Position numbers and translations under genes: made by a program. From contig CAXBCP010000010.1 in the NCBI GenBank assembly GCA_963974055.1, positions 72,997-136,996 on the forward strand: 64,000 bases of DNA, read 5' to 3'. Position 1 is the stretch's first letter. Each line of letters opens with the position of its first letter. The notes under the pieces are model-generated. The model saw nothing but the letters and a program-made list of their open reading frames with translations. It did not search any database and was not told where the DNA came from. This DNA is from CAXBCP01 sp963974055. GTDB lineage: Bacteria > Pseudomonadota > Alphaproteobacteria > MPNO01 > UBA830. Positions 51,677-61,411 of this stretch are shown in pieces.

Positions 51677-54600
51677 ACAGCCAGTTATCGGCGGTAATTT
51701 CCGTCGCGGTCACGTTTTCGAGGGTGGCTATCCGCACGAAATCGCTACTGCCCGACGTGTCGATTTCGACAATGGTGTCGGCGCCGCTTTGCAGGGCGCG
51801 GATGCGCCCGTCGCCCAGGGCGTCTGCGCCGCCATACCCGACGGCGGAAAGCAGGGTGATCAGATCCAGGTCGTCGCCGGCGGCGCCGGTTTCGAAGTCC
51901 GTGATTACGTCGCCGAGTTCCGACAGGGCGTTATATTCGAATATGTCGTCGCCGGTGCCGCCCGTCATAGTATCCAGGCCGTCGCCGCCGACAAGCCGGT
52001 CGTTGCCCGCTTCGCCGAACATGCGGTCGCGGCCGTCCTGACCGTTGAGCGTGTCGTTGTCGCCGCCGCCCCGGATCCAGTCATTGCCGCCGCCGCCGTT
52101 GATCGTATCGTTTCCATCGCCGCCGATCAGCGAATCCCACGTCGAGCCGCCGTTCAGGGTGTCATCTCCGCCATTTCCGAACAGGGCATCGTTGCCGCCG
52201 TTTCCGGTCAGGATATTGTTGCCGGAATTTCCGTGAATGATGTTGTTGCCCGAATGACCGTTCCCGTTGATGTTTGATGATCCGGTCAGGGTCAGGTTTT
52301 CGATATCCGCGCCGAGGGTCCAGCCGGTATCCGCGATAATTGTATCGGTACCCTCGCCGGTATTTTCGGTGATCGTATCGCCAGAATGGTTGACGACATA
52401 GGTGTCGTCGCCGGTGCCGCCCGTCATGGCGTCCGCTCCGGCACCGCCGTCGATATAGTCGTTGCCGGCGCCGCCGGCCAGAATGTCGTCGCCGCCATTG
52501 CCGTAAATGGTGTCGTTTCCATCGCCGCCATCGACATTATCGGCGGTCTCCAGACCGTTCATGGTGTCGTCGCCGGATGTGGCGCCAGGCGTCAGGCCGA
52601 TGAAATCGCTTTCCTGGAGCTGTGCCTTGGTGACTCCGTCGAGCGTGATGGTGTTTCCTGACAGCGTAATCACCGCATCGCCCGACACGTCAGCCGTATT
52701 GGACAGCAGCGATGTATAAGTACCGAAATTGAGGCTGGTCAGGTCAATACTGTCGAAGCCGACGGTGAAGTCATACAGCGTGTCGTTACCGAAACCGGAC
52801 GAGAAGGCAAACGTGTCGCGCCCGGAGCCGCCGCGCAGGCTGTCGTCGCCGGCGCCGCCATTCAGCGTATCCGAACCGGCGTCTCCATAAAGGGAATCGT
52901 CGCCGTTTCCGCCATTCACGGTGTCATCCCCGGCAAACGCGAAAATGATATCGTTGCCGCTGTTCCCGTTCAAAATGTTCGCGCCGTTATTACCGCGAAT
53001 GAAATTGTCGCTGACATTCCCGGTCGCATCGATATCGCTGGTACCTGTGAGGCGGATATTCTCGATATTTGCGCTCAGCGCGAATGACACGGAACTTTCG
53101 ACAAGGTCGGTGCCTTCGTTCGAATTTTCGGTGACTGTATCGGATACGTTGTCGACCACGTAAGTATCGTCGCCGACGCCGCCGGACATGGAATCCGCAC
53201 CGGCGCCCCCGTCGATCCGGTTTCGGCCGGTACTCCCGATGATCGTATTGTCCAGGTCGTTACCGGTCCCGTCGCTGTGCGCCGAGCCCGCAAGCGTCAG
53301 GTTTTCGAGATTTTCGCCCAGGGTATAGCTCCGATGGCTCTCAACGGTATCCGTTCCCTCGCTGGCATTCTCTGTGATCGTGTCAAGCGCATCCACGATT
53401 ACATAGGTGTCGTCGCCGGTGCCGCCGATCAGCGAATCCGTACCGTTTCTGCCGTCGAGACGGTCATTGCCTGCGCCGCCGGTCAACGTGTTGTCGCCGG
53501 AATTACCCGTGATCGTGTTGTTTTCACTATTGCCGGTGCCGTCGATATTACCGCTCTGGCTGAGCACAAGGTCCTCGACGAAATCGTCGAGCGTGTGAGA
53601 GACCGAGGCGATAACCGTATCCGTGCCGGCCGCGCCGGATGCCTCGACGATCGTGTCCGTATCGTCCGAAATAATATAGGTGTCGCTGCCGGCGCCGCCG
53701 GTAAGCGTGTCGTTTCCGCCGCCGCCCACCAGGGTGTTGGCTCCGGAATTTCCGGTGATCTGGTTGTCGAGGCTGTTGCCGGTGCCGTCGATATCGGCGG
53801 ACCCCGTGAGTGTCAGGTTTTCAACATTGGCGGAAAGCGCCGTATAGCCCGCCGAGCTCTGCACGGTATCGGTGCCTTCGTCGCTGTTCTCGAACACCTT
53901 GTCGGAATTGTCGTCGACGATATAGGTGTCGTCGCCGATGCCGCCATACATGAAATCGTTCCCGGTTCCGCCATCCAGCGTGTCGTTTCCGGCTTCGCCG
54001 TATATTTTGTCCGTACCGGCATCGCCGTTGAGGATGTCATTGCCGTCTTCGCCGCGCACCCAGTCGTCGCCGCCGCCGGCATTTACCGTGTCCGCACCGT
54101 CGCCGCCGATAAGTGCATCGAACGAATCGCCGCCGTTCAGCGTATCGTCGCCGGCCATGCCGTATATGAAATCGTTGCCGCCATTGCCGGTCAGGACGTT
54201 GTTGCCCGCATTGCCGGTGATCCGGTTTCCGAGGCTGTTCCCCGTGGCGTTGATATCCGCACTGATGCTGAGCTCGATGTTTTCGACATTGTCGCCGATA
54301 GTATAGGAGACCGACGACACGACCGTGTCCGTACCCGCACCGCTGCCCTCGGTCACTGTGTCCCCGACGTTGTCGACAATATACGTATCGTCACCCGCGC
54401 CGCCGGTCATGGCGTCGGCGCCGGTGCCGCCGATCAGCCGGTCGTTGCCGTCGCCGCCGGCAAGGGTGTCGTCGCCGGCGCCGCCATCGATGACGTCGTT
54501 GCCAGCAAGCCCGTCGATCGTGTCGTCGGTGTCGAACCCGACGATTGTGTCGTTCCCCGATGTGCCGACCGGATTGACGCCGATGAAATCGCCCTGCAGA

Positions 54601-56930
54601 AGCTGCGATTTCGTGACCCCTGTAAGGGTGATGGTATTGCCGCTTAACGTGATGACGGCGTTCGCGCCGACATCTGCGGTATTGGCCAGAAGCGTCGTGA
54701 AATCCGCAACCTCGAGCGCGGCGAGATTGATGCTGTCGAACCCGACGGAAAAATCGCTGATCGTATCGTTGCCGAACCCGGACGAGAACACGAACGTATC
54801 GCGTCCGGCGCCGCCGCTGAGGGTGTCGTCGCCCGTGCCGCCGTTGAGCGTGTCGGCTCCCGCATCTCCAAAGAGCGTGTCGGCTCCCGTATTGCCGGCG
54901 AGGTTGTCGTCTCCGGCGCCGCCGCGCAGATAATCGTTGCCGCCATTGCCGGAAATAGAATCGCTGCCCGCAAGGCCGTCGATCACGTCGTTGCCGGATG
55001 TGCCTGCAAGAACGTCGTCACCCGCCGTTGCCCCGGCGACGACGCCGAAGAAGTCGTCGACGTCGAGATCCGCGACGGCAACCCCGGTCAGAGTGACGCT
55101 GTCGCTGCCGATCGTCAGGACCGCATTGCCGCCCACATCGGCAAAGGTCACATTCGATTCAATCTCGGAATATGCCGTATACCCGTAGGATGTGAAGTCG
55201 AGCGTATCCGCGGAACCATCGCCCGCCGTGAAGTCCGAAATCGTATCCGTGCCGAATCCGGACGCGAAGACGAACCGGTCGTCGCCGGACCCGCCGGTAA
55301 GCGCGTCGCTGCCGCCGCCGCCGGTCAGGACGTTGTCGGCGCTGTTGCCGATCAGGGTATCGCCCGCCGTGCCGCCGGTTGCGTTTTCGATCACCGCGTT
55401 CTCGGCGATCATCAATGTGCGGTCTTCGGTGGTCGGGTACTTGGAATAGTAACTCGGCCCGAGCTTGCTCCAGACGCCGGTGTTCAGATTTATTTCGGCG
55501 GCCGAAGACTGGTTCGACCAGTCGATGGTGTCCGTGCCGCCGGTATCCCAGATCGTTTCCAGCACTTTGCCGCCGGTCGACCAGCTATAGGTCGTGTCGC
55601 CGGAATTGTAGGATGTGTTCGCGCCATAGATATGCTGGATCGCCTTTACGTCGTTCAGCATCGGGGTGTTCGGATAGTAGTTCTGAGTATACCCCGTCAG
55701 CGGCGCGTTTTCGTATGACCGGTAGCTCATCACCGAATAGCCGGTCCAGTCGATATCGGAGGTCGCGATCGTGCTGCCCTGATGGGTATGGCTCAGGCCC
55801 AGGGCATGTCCGATTTCATGCAGCATCGTCGCGAAGCCGTATGTGCCCTCCGACATATCGTTGTAGTAGGAGCTCGGGCCGACCCAGACATCGCCGCCCT
55901 TCGCGCTCGAAGACGGCAGGTACGCCCAGGCGGTGCTCGGTTCGCTGCTCTTGGCGAACCGGATATCCCCCGCGACGGATGCGCTGTCCGTGACTTCGGT
56001 AAATGTGATGTTCGCGACATTCGACCAGTAATCCAGGGCGGCGCGCGCGGCGTCCTTCTGGTGGGTGCTGAATTCACCGAAACCGCTGGTCGGTTCGGTG
56101 TATCCCGAAATATAGACCGAGCTCGACGTGCCGAAGCTGAAGGTCATCTCGGTCGTGGCGCTGCCCGACCCCCAGCGCGTGCCATAGAGCAGGCTGTCGA
56201 TGGCATTGTCGCCGGTCGTGGCGACGGACGATGTCGAGAACCCGGATGACGGCCCGCCTTCCGACGGGACCGGCCCGTCGCCGCCATCCGATGCAAGGGC
56301 TTCGGGCTCGTCGGGGTGATCGTGCCCGTGATGTCCGTCTTCATGCCCGTCTTCATCAGCACTGCAGTCGTGGCATCCGCAGCCCACCGGATGAACGGGG
56401 ACGCTGTTTTCATTGCCTGCAACGGGCCCCTCGGACCCGGGCGTTGCATTGAAAACGGCTGTTGTCTGCGTATCTGTTTCTATCGCTGTGAAATCGAAGT
56501 TTTCGTCCTGTACGAAGGACTCGAAGGCAAAGTCGTGTCCGGCGGTTGCGGGGGCGCCCGTGGCAATGCCGGCGGGCGACGAAATACCCGTCCCGGTCTC
56601 GCGGGCGGCCTGAAGCTGTTGAACGGTGTCCGCGAAGGAAAAGGCGTCGCCGCGCCCATAGAAATCGTGGGTGCTGGTGTCTTCGCCGAATATTTCCGGC
56701 AGGGGCGCGCGCGGATCGGATTCGTGCAGCGGTGCGTCGAACGGCTCTTCCCCGGCCGCCGGGCCGGTTGCGATATCCACCCCGAACATCGGCTCGGAGA
56801 GTGCGATTTCGGCTTGGACCGTCGCGTTCCCTGCGGTTTCCGGCGCCGATATCCCACGCTCGGGCAGCGCATGCACTGACGCCGCGTCGGTACGAAATGC
56901 ACCGCGCGCCAGTTCGATCAGTGTTGTCAT
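51669..56930 (-). CDS. Giant RTX-repeat metalloprotease exported by type I secretion
   Basis: About 1753 residues from the ATG at 56930; GTG at 56945 with AGGTAG upstream is an alternative. The N-terminal 190 residues have no signal peptide; a Cys/His patch (CGCHDC near 184, then HEDGHHGHDH) follows. The serralysin (M10) domain has the zinc site HEIGHALGLSH near 371 and the Met-turn SVMSY near 399. The long C-terminal part repeats GGxGxDxxx calcium nonapeptides: six units with an ENLTLTGS-type strand and three with an SGFGNDTISDF-type block. The end (ALSELGDVITDFETG to DNWLFS) is a type I secretion target. Divergent exporter genes follow at 57195. Confidence 0.92.
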   Translation of the reverse strand: MTTLIELARGAFRTDAASVHALPERGISAPETAGNATVQAEIALSEPMFGVDIATGPAAGEEPFDAPLHESDPRAPLPEIFGEDTSTHDFYGRGDAFSFADTVQQLQAARETGTGISSPAGIATGAPATAGHDFAFESFVQDENFDFTAIETDTQTTAVFNATPGSEGPVAGNENSVPVHPVGCGCHDCSADEDGHEDGHHGHDHPDEPEALASDGGDGPVPSEGGPSSGFSTSSVATTGDNAIDSLLYGTRWGSGSATTEMTFSFGTSSSVYISGYTEPTSGFGEFSTHQKDAARAALDYWSNVANITFTEVTDSASVAGDIRFAKSSEPSTAWAYLPSSSAKGGDVWVGPSSYYNDMSEGTYGFATMLHEIGHALGLSHTHQGSTIATSDIDWTGYSVMSYRSYENAPLTGYTQNYYPNTPMLNDVKAIQHIYGANTSYNSGDTTYSWSTGGKVLETIWDTGGTDTIDWSNQSSAAEINLNTGVWSKLGPSYYSKYPTTEDRTLMIAENAVIENATGGTAGDTLIGNSADNVLTGGGGSDALTGGSGDDRFVFASGFGTDTISDFTAGDGSADTLDFTSYGYTAYSEIESNVTFADVGGNAVLTIGSDSVTLTGVAVADLDVDDFFGVVAGATAGDDVLAGTSGNDVIDGLAGSDSISGNGGNDYLRGGAGDDNLAGNTGADTLFGDAGADTLNGGTGDDTLSGGAGRDTFVFSSGFGNDTISDFSVGFDSINLAALEVADFTTLLANTADVGANAVITLSGNTITLTGVTKSQLLQGDFIGVNPVGTSGNDTIVGFDTDDTIDGLAGNDVIDGGAGDDTLAGGDGNDRLIGGTGADAMTGGAGDDTYIVDNVGDTVTEGSGAGTDTVVSSVSYTIGDNVENIELSISADINATGNSLGNRITGNAGNNVLTGNGGNDFIYGMAGDDTLNGGDSFDALIGGDGADTVNAGGGDDWVRGEDGNDILNGDAGTDKIYGEAGNDTLDGGTGNDFMYGGIGDDTYIVDDNSDKVFENSDEGTDTVQSSAGYTALSANVENLTLTGSADIDGTGNSLDNQITGNSGANTLVGGGGNDTLTGGAGSDTYIISDDTDTIVEASGAAGTDTVIASVSHTLDDFVEDLVLSQSGNIDGTGNSENNTITGNSGDNTLTGGAGNDRLDGRNGTDSLIGGTGDDTYVIVDALDTITENASEGTDTVESHRSYTLGENLENLTLAGSAHSDGTGNDLDNTIIGSTGRNRIDGGAGADSMSGGVGDDTYVVDNVSDTVTENSNEGTDLVESSVSFALSANIENIRLTGTSDIDATGNVSDNFIRGNNGANILNGNSGNDIIFAFAGDDTVNGGNGDDSLYGDAGSDTLNGGAGDDSLRGGSGRDTFAFSSGFGNDTLYDFTVGFDSIDLTSLNFGTYTSLLSNTADVSGDAVITLSGNTITLDGVTKAQLQESDFIGLTPGATSGDDTMNGLETADNVDGGDGNDTIYGNGGDDILAGGAGNDYIDGGAGADAMTGGTGDDTYVVNHSGDTITENTGEGTDTIIADTGWTLGADIENLTLTGSSNINGNGHSGNNIIHGNSGNNILTGNGGNDALFGNGGDDTLNGGSTWDSLIGGDGNDTINGGGGNDWIRGGGDNDTLNGQDGRDRMFGEAGNDRLVGGDGLDTMTGGTGDDIFEYNALSELGDVITDFETGAAGDDLDLITLLSAVGYGGADALGDGRIRALQSGADTIVEIDTSGSSDFVRIATLENVTATEITADNWLFS

Positions 56931-57054
56931 GCGGGGAAAAGCCACAGCACGCACCTACCTGGTTGATCATTTACCGCCGATGCACCGCCTTACTGGCAGG
57001 CTGCAGCGATAGGCAAGACCCGTCCTGGATCTCGAAGCCAACGATTTAATAACC

Positions 57055-57120
57055 TTTGGGCGGTTAAGTTAGGTTTGCGAATAATGGTAAACGCGCAACA
57101 AAACGTAAAAACCGCCTAAA
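57055..57120. promoter_or_regulatory. Inverted repeat between RTX protease and its exporter genes
   Basis: TTTGGGCGGTT (57055-57065) and AACCGCCTAAA (57110-57120) are inverted copies with one mismatch, 44 bases apart, in the 264-base divergent control region (56931-57194). The region between is AT-rich. Shared control of protease and exporter by a dimeric regulator would fit, but no regulator is assigned. Confidence 0.4.
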
Positions 57121-57194
57121 ATGACCTCAATACGGATATCTGCAGCCCTGACCGTCCCTGCTTCCGCTCGTTTCGGGCGCCGGGAGTGGTACGC

Positions 57195-58976
57195 GTGACC
57201 GAATACACGGTGGGACCGGATTCCCTGCTGGACCGGATGCGCAGGGCCTGTATCGGTGCGTTTTCGGCGCTGATCGGCTACAGCCTGTGCATCAACCTCC
57301 TGATGCTGACCTCGTCGATCTACATGATGCAGGTTTTCGACCGCGTTCTGATCAGCCGGAGCGGCGAAACCCTGGTGATGCTCAGCGTTATCGCGATCGT
57401 CGCGCTGTCCACGATGGCGGCGCTCGATATCATTCGTACCCGCATCATGTTCAAGGTAGGCGCCTGGCTGGACGACCAGATCAGCCCGGTAGTGCTCGGT
57501 ATGAGTATTACCGTAGGGCTTGGGCGCGAGGGGCGGAAAACTTCCGAAAAGCTGCGGGATTTATCGGAAGTAAAGACATTTCTGTCGGGAGCCTCGGCCA
57601 TACCTATCCTCGATGCGCCCTGGATGCCGGTGTTTCTGGGCTTTATGTTCATGCTGCATCCGCTGCTCGGCTGGGTCGCGGTTTGCGGGGCGGTAGTGCT
57701 CCTGGTGCTGGCGATACTCAACGACTGGATTACCCGTCATTCAAGCGCCGCCGCATCCGCGGCAAGCGCCAAAGCGTTCGGATTCGCCGAAGCCGCGATC
57801 CAGCGCGCCGACGTCGTCGAGGCGATGGGCATGCGGGGCAGCATTCTCGATCGCTGGGACCGGTTGAACGGGACGGCGCTGGCGGCCCAGAATATGAGCG
57901 GCGCCCGTGCCGGCTTCCTGACCGGGATCACCAAATTCTGGCGCCAGCTGCTCCAGATCGGCATTCTGGGAATCGGCGCCTGGCTGGTCATCGGAAACGA
58001 GATGTCGCCGGGCGGCATGATCGCGGCCTCGATTCTGATGGGCCGGGCCCTGGCGCCGGTCGATCAGGCGGTGTCGACCTGGCGGTCGGCCCGGAGCGCG
58101 ATCGATGCGTGGCGCCGGGTCCGCAGCCTGCTGGACCGGGAACCGCCGGACACGACGACCACGGAACTTCCGGAACCCAACGGCAGGATTACGGTCCAGG
58201 GTGTCAGTTTCGTGCACAAGGGCATGGACCGGCCGGCGCTTCGCAACGTTTCCTTCGAAGTGGAGCCGGGAGAGACGCTTGCGATCATCGGTCCGTCGGC
58301 CGCGGGCAAGACGACCCTTTCCCGCCTTCTGGTCGGTATCGATGCGCCGCATACCGGCCATGTCCGGCTCGACGGGATGGAAATATCCCGATGGAACAGC
58401 GAGGAACGCGGCAAGTATGTCGGCTATTTGCCGCAGGAAATCGGACTGCTCGGCGAAACCGTGACCGATGCGATTTCCCGCCTTCAGGACAACAACGACA
58501 ACCTGGTCATCGGCGCGGCGCGTCTCGCGAGCGTCCATGAAACGATCATGAACCTGCCCAAGGGGTACGATACGCCCATCGGTCCCGGCGGCAGCGCGCT
58601 GTCCGGCGGCGAACGCCAGCGTGTCGCGCTGGCCCGCGCCGTATACGGGGGGCCGCGCTTCATCCTGCTGGACGAGCCCAATTCGAATCTCGATGCAGAA
58701 GGCGAAAAGGCGCTCCAGCGGGCGATCGACATTCTGAAAACCTGCGGTGCGACGGTTATCGTCGTCGCCCACCGGCCCAGCATTCTGCGTCATATCGACC
58801 GGATCCTTGTTCTGCAGGACGGCGGGGTCCGCATGATCGGTCCGCGGGAAGAGGTGCTGGCGAAAGTGATGCCGGCCTTGGCGAAATCGCCGGCCCCGCA
58901 GCCGACCGTTTCGCCGGGTGCCGCCTCCGAGACGCCGATCAATCCCACCGGAGCCGGGGAGGTAAGCTTTGGTTGA
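57195..58976 (+). CDS. PrtD-type ABC exporter of type I secretion
   Basis: 593 residues from the GTG at 57195, placed by CGGGAG 8 bases upstream; a GTG at 57186 is too close to it. An N-terminal membrane domain (about six helices, 1-310) is joined to a nucleotide-binding domain with Walker A GPSAAGKTT near 365, signature LSGGERQRVALARAV and Walker B FILLDEPNSNLD. It is of the PrtD/AprD class without a C39 peptidase, fitting RTX proteases with a C-terminal signal. It is divergent from the RTX gene and overlaps the adaptor gene by 8 bases. Confidence 0.93.
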   Translation: MTEYTVGPDSLLDRMRRACIGAFSALIGYSLCINLLMLTSSIYMMQVFDRVLISRSGETLVMLSVIAIVALSTMAALDIIRTRIMFKVGAWLDDQISPVVLGMSITVGLGREGRKTSEKLRDLSEVKTFLSGASAIPILDAPWMPVFLGFMFMLHPLLGWVAVCGAVVLLVLAILNDWITRHSSAAASAASAKAFGFAEAAIQRADVVEAMGMRGSILDRWDRLNGTALAAQNMSGARAGFLTGITKFWRQLLQIGILGIGAWLVIGNEMSPGGMIAASILMGRALAPVDQAVSTWRSARSAIDAWRRVRSLLDREPPDTTTTELPEPNGRITVQGVSFVHKGMDRPALRNVSFEVEPGETLAIIGPSAAGKTTLSRLLVGIDAPHTGHVRLDGMEISRWNSEERGKYVGYLPQEIGLLGETVTDAISRLQDNNDNLVIGAARLASVHETIMNLPKGYDTPIGPGGSALSGGERQRVALARAVYGGPRFILLDEPNSNLDAEGEKALQRAIDILKTCGATVIVVAHRPSILRHIDRILVLQDGGVRMIGPREEVLAKVMPALAKSPAPQPTVSPGAASETPINPTGAGEVSFG

Positions 58977-60279
58977 TAGCAATATCGATATCGAGACGCC
59001 GCCGGTGCGCGGTATCGTCCTCGTCGGCGCCGTGATCGTCGCCGTGTTTTTCAGCATTTTCGGGGTATGGGCGGCAGTGGCGCCGATGAGCACCGCCGCG
59101 ATCGCGCCGGGCGAGGTCACCGTCGAAGGCAAACGCAAAACGGTTCAGCATTTCGAAGGCGGCATTGTCAGCGAAATTCTCGTCCGCGACGGGGCCGTGG
59201 TAAAAGCAGGTCAGGTTCTGGTCCGGCTTGAGAGGGCCCAGGCGCAGGCCGTTCTGTCGCTGGTCGAAGGCCGCCTGCTGTCTGCGCGAAGCCTGGCGGC
59301 GCGTCTGCGGGCGGAACGCGACGGCGCGGCAGCCGTGAGCTTTCCGGCGGATATGCAGGCCCGCGCCCAGGATCCGGCCTATCGCACGGTCATGGACGGC
59401 CAGCGACGGATATTCGCCGCACGGCGGGATGCGCTGGCCAGCAAGATTGCCTTGCTCCGCAAACGGGATTCCCAGGTGCGGATCGAGATCGGCGGCCTGC
59501 GGGCCAAGCTGAAAGCCGACGACCGCCAGCTTGCCCTAATCGAGGACGAATTGTCCGGTATCCGGTCGCTGGTGAAACGCGGATTGGTGGCCAGGCCCCG
59601 CCTGCTGGCGCTTGAACGCCGCGCTGCCGAAATCGGCGGCGGTCGCGGCGGGAATATCGCGGCGATCTCGCGGGCACAGCAATCCATGGGCGAAACCCGC
59701 CTGAAGATTGCGGAATTACGGGCCGAGCGGACCAACGAAGTCGTCCGCGAACTGCGCGAAGTGGAATCCCAGCTGCACGATCTGCGCGAGCGCCGCGGCG
59801 CTTCCGGCGATGTCGTGACCCGAACCGAAATTCGCGCGCCGATCGCCGGCACCGTCGTCGGCCTGAAAATCTCCACGACCGGCGGTGTCGTCGCGGCCGG
59901 CGAAGCCATCATGGATATCGTGCCGACCGACGACCGGCTGATTGTGGAGGCGAAGGTCAGCCCGCAGGACATCGACGTCGTCCATGCCGGCCTGTCCGCC
60001 CAGGTGCGTTTCACCGCGCTCAGCCAGCGGAATTCGGTACCGGTCGACGGCGACGTGCTTTCTATATCTGCGGACCGGCTTGCCGACCAGTTTACGCCCG
60101 AAGGATATTATCTGGCGCGCATCGCCCTTCGGTCCGACGTTCAGGCGGCGCTCGGCGGCGCCAGACTTCAGCCCGGCATGCGCGCCGAAGTCATGATCGT
60201 GACCGGCGCGAACACCGCCCTCGGATATTTCATGAAGCCGGTCACAAACAGCTTCAACCGGGCGTTTCGCGAAGAATAG
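58969..60279 (+). CDS. HlyD/PrtE-family type I secretion adaptor
   Basis: 436 residues from a TTG start with a strong GGGGAGG site 6 bases upstream, overlapping the exporter gene end. One membrane helix near residues 15-38 is followed by the lipoyl-type half motif (KTVQHFEGGIVSEILVRDG), a long coiled coil (about 100-265), and the return half RTEIRAPIAGTVVGL. It links the inner-membrane exporter to an outer-membrane channel. No TolC-type gene is in the window, so a channel from elsewhere must be used. Confidence 0.92.
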   Translation: MVDSNIDIETPPVRGIVLVGAVIVAVFFSIFGVWAAVAPMSTAAIAPGEVTVEGKRKTVQHFEGGIVSEILVRDGAVVKAGQVLVRLERAQAQAVLSLVEGRLLSARSLAARLRAERDGAAAVSFPADMQARAQDPAYRTVMDGQRRIFAARRDALASKIALLRKRDSQVRIEIGGLRAKLKADDRQLALIEDELSGIRSLVKRGLVARPRLLALERRAAEIGGGRGGNIAAISRAQQSMGETRLKIAELRAERTNEVVRELREVESQLHDLRERRGASGDVVTRTEIRAPIAGTVVGLKISTTGGVVAAGEAIMDIVPTDDRLIVEAKVSPQDIDVVHAGLSAQVRFTALSQRNSVPVDGDVLSISADRLADQFTPEGYYLARIALRSDVQAALGGARLQPGMRAEVMIVTGANTALGYFMKPVTNSFNRAFREE

Positions 60280-60349
60280 CCAGCGCATTTCACGGCGACC
60301 TTATTTCCGCTACAAAGGGGCAACATCCCATCCAAGCGGAGCAGGTAAA

Positions 60350-61387
60350 ATGAAATTCGGTGTATTCGATCATGTCGACAAGTCGGGGCGCGCGCTGGCG
60401 CAACAATTCGCGGAGCGGGTCGACTATGTCGCCGCCGCAGACCGTCTCGGGTTTTACGGCTATCACGTCGCGGAACATCACGCGACGCCGCTGAACATGG
60501 TGCCGGTGCCGGGCGTCTTTCTGGGCGCGGTGGCGCAGGCGACCGAGAATATCCGCATCGGCCCGCTGACCTATCTGCTGCCGCTCTATTCGCCGCTTCG
60601 CCTGATCGAGGAAGTCGGCATGTTCGACCACATGTCGAACGGTCGGATGGAACTGGGCGTCGGGCGCGGCGTGTCGCCGTTCGAGATGAACTATCATAAT
60701 TTCGATCCCGACACCGCGCGCGAGGTTTATGGCGAGGCGCTGGAAGTTCTGCTCGAAGGCATGACCCATGATTCGCTGAGCTATTCGGGCAAGCATTTCA
60801 ATTACAAAGACGTGCCGATGGAACTGCGGCCGCTGCAGGATCCCCATCCGCCGCTGTGGTACCCGTCGTCGAACCCGGGCGGCAGCGCCTATGCCGGCGA
60901 AAACGGCTTCCATTACTGCACCCTCGGCGGCGTCGAGATGGCGAAAGCGAATATCGCCGCTTTCAACGAAGCCTATGCGAAACGCGGCGCCACCATCGGC
61001 GCGCAACGGCCGTTTCCCGGGGGCGCTGCCATCGGAATCAGCCGCCAGGTGACCGTGGCCGCGACAGACGCCGAAGCCCTGAAGATCGCCGGGCCCGCCT
61101 ACAAGGTGTGGCATGACAGCCTGACAAAGCTGTGGCGGGAAAATAATGTCGAAGGGCCGCAATTCGCCCGGAACACGGTCGATTCGGTTGAAAAGGCGAT
61201 CGCGGGCGGCACCCATATTGCCGGGTCGCCTGAAACGGTATGCGAACAGCTCGCCGAACAGATTGATGCGCTTGGCGTGAACTACGTGATCAGCGCTTTT
61301 AACTTCGGCGATATGACGCATGAAGACGCGTTGCGGTCGATCACGCTGTTCGGCGAGGAGGTCATGCCGAAGCTTGCGGATCTCTGA
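60350..61387 (+). CDS. LLM-class (luciferase-like) flavin-dependent oxidoreductase
   Basis: 345 residues. It starts MKFGVFDHVDKSGR and contains the bacterial-luciferase-type segments YGYHVAEHHATPL, IRIGPLTYLLPLYSPLRLIEE and MELGVGRGVSPFE of the TIM-barrel flavin site. Such enzymes use reduced FMN or F420 for oxygenation or reduction; the substrate is not predictable. GGAGCAGG lies before the ATG. The VOC gene follows after 24 bases, probably in one operon. Confidence 0.87.
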   Translation: MKFGVFDHVDKSGRALAQQFAERVDYVAAADRLGFYGYHVAEHHATPLNMVPVPGVFLGAVAQATENIRIGPLTYLLPLYSPLRLIEEVGMFDHMSNGRMELGVGRGVSPFEMNYHNFDPDTAREVYGEALEVLLEGMTHDSLSYSGKHFNYKDVPMELRPLQDPHPPLWYPSSNPGGSAYAGENGFHYCTLGGVEMAKANIAAFNEAYAKRGATIGAQRPFPGGAAIGISRQVTVAATDAEALKIAGPAYKVWHDSLTKLWRENNVEGPQFARNTVDSVEKAIAGGTHIAGSPETVCEQLAEQIDALGVNYVISAFNFGDMTHEDALRSITLFGEEVMPKLADL

Positions 61388-61411
61388 TATTCAGCGCGGA
61401 GGCGAGGGGAG

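Noticed and set aside
53277..54647. Long plus-strand frame opposite the RTX gene (and others such as 54325-54933)
   Set aside because: It mirrors the repetitive RTX codons on the other strand; composition is low-complexity and no domain is seen.
51700..55400. Regularly spaced repeats as a possible CRISPR array
   Set aside because: The repeats are in frame, vary in sequence and encode calcium-binding nonapeptides; there are no spacers.
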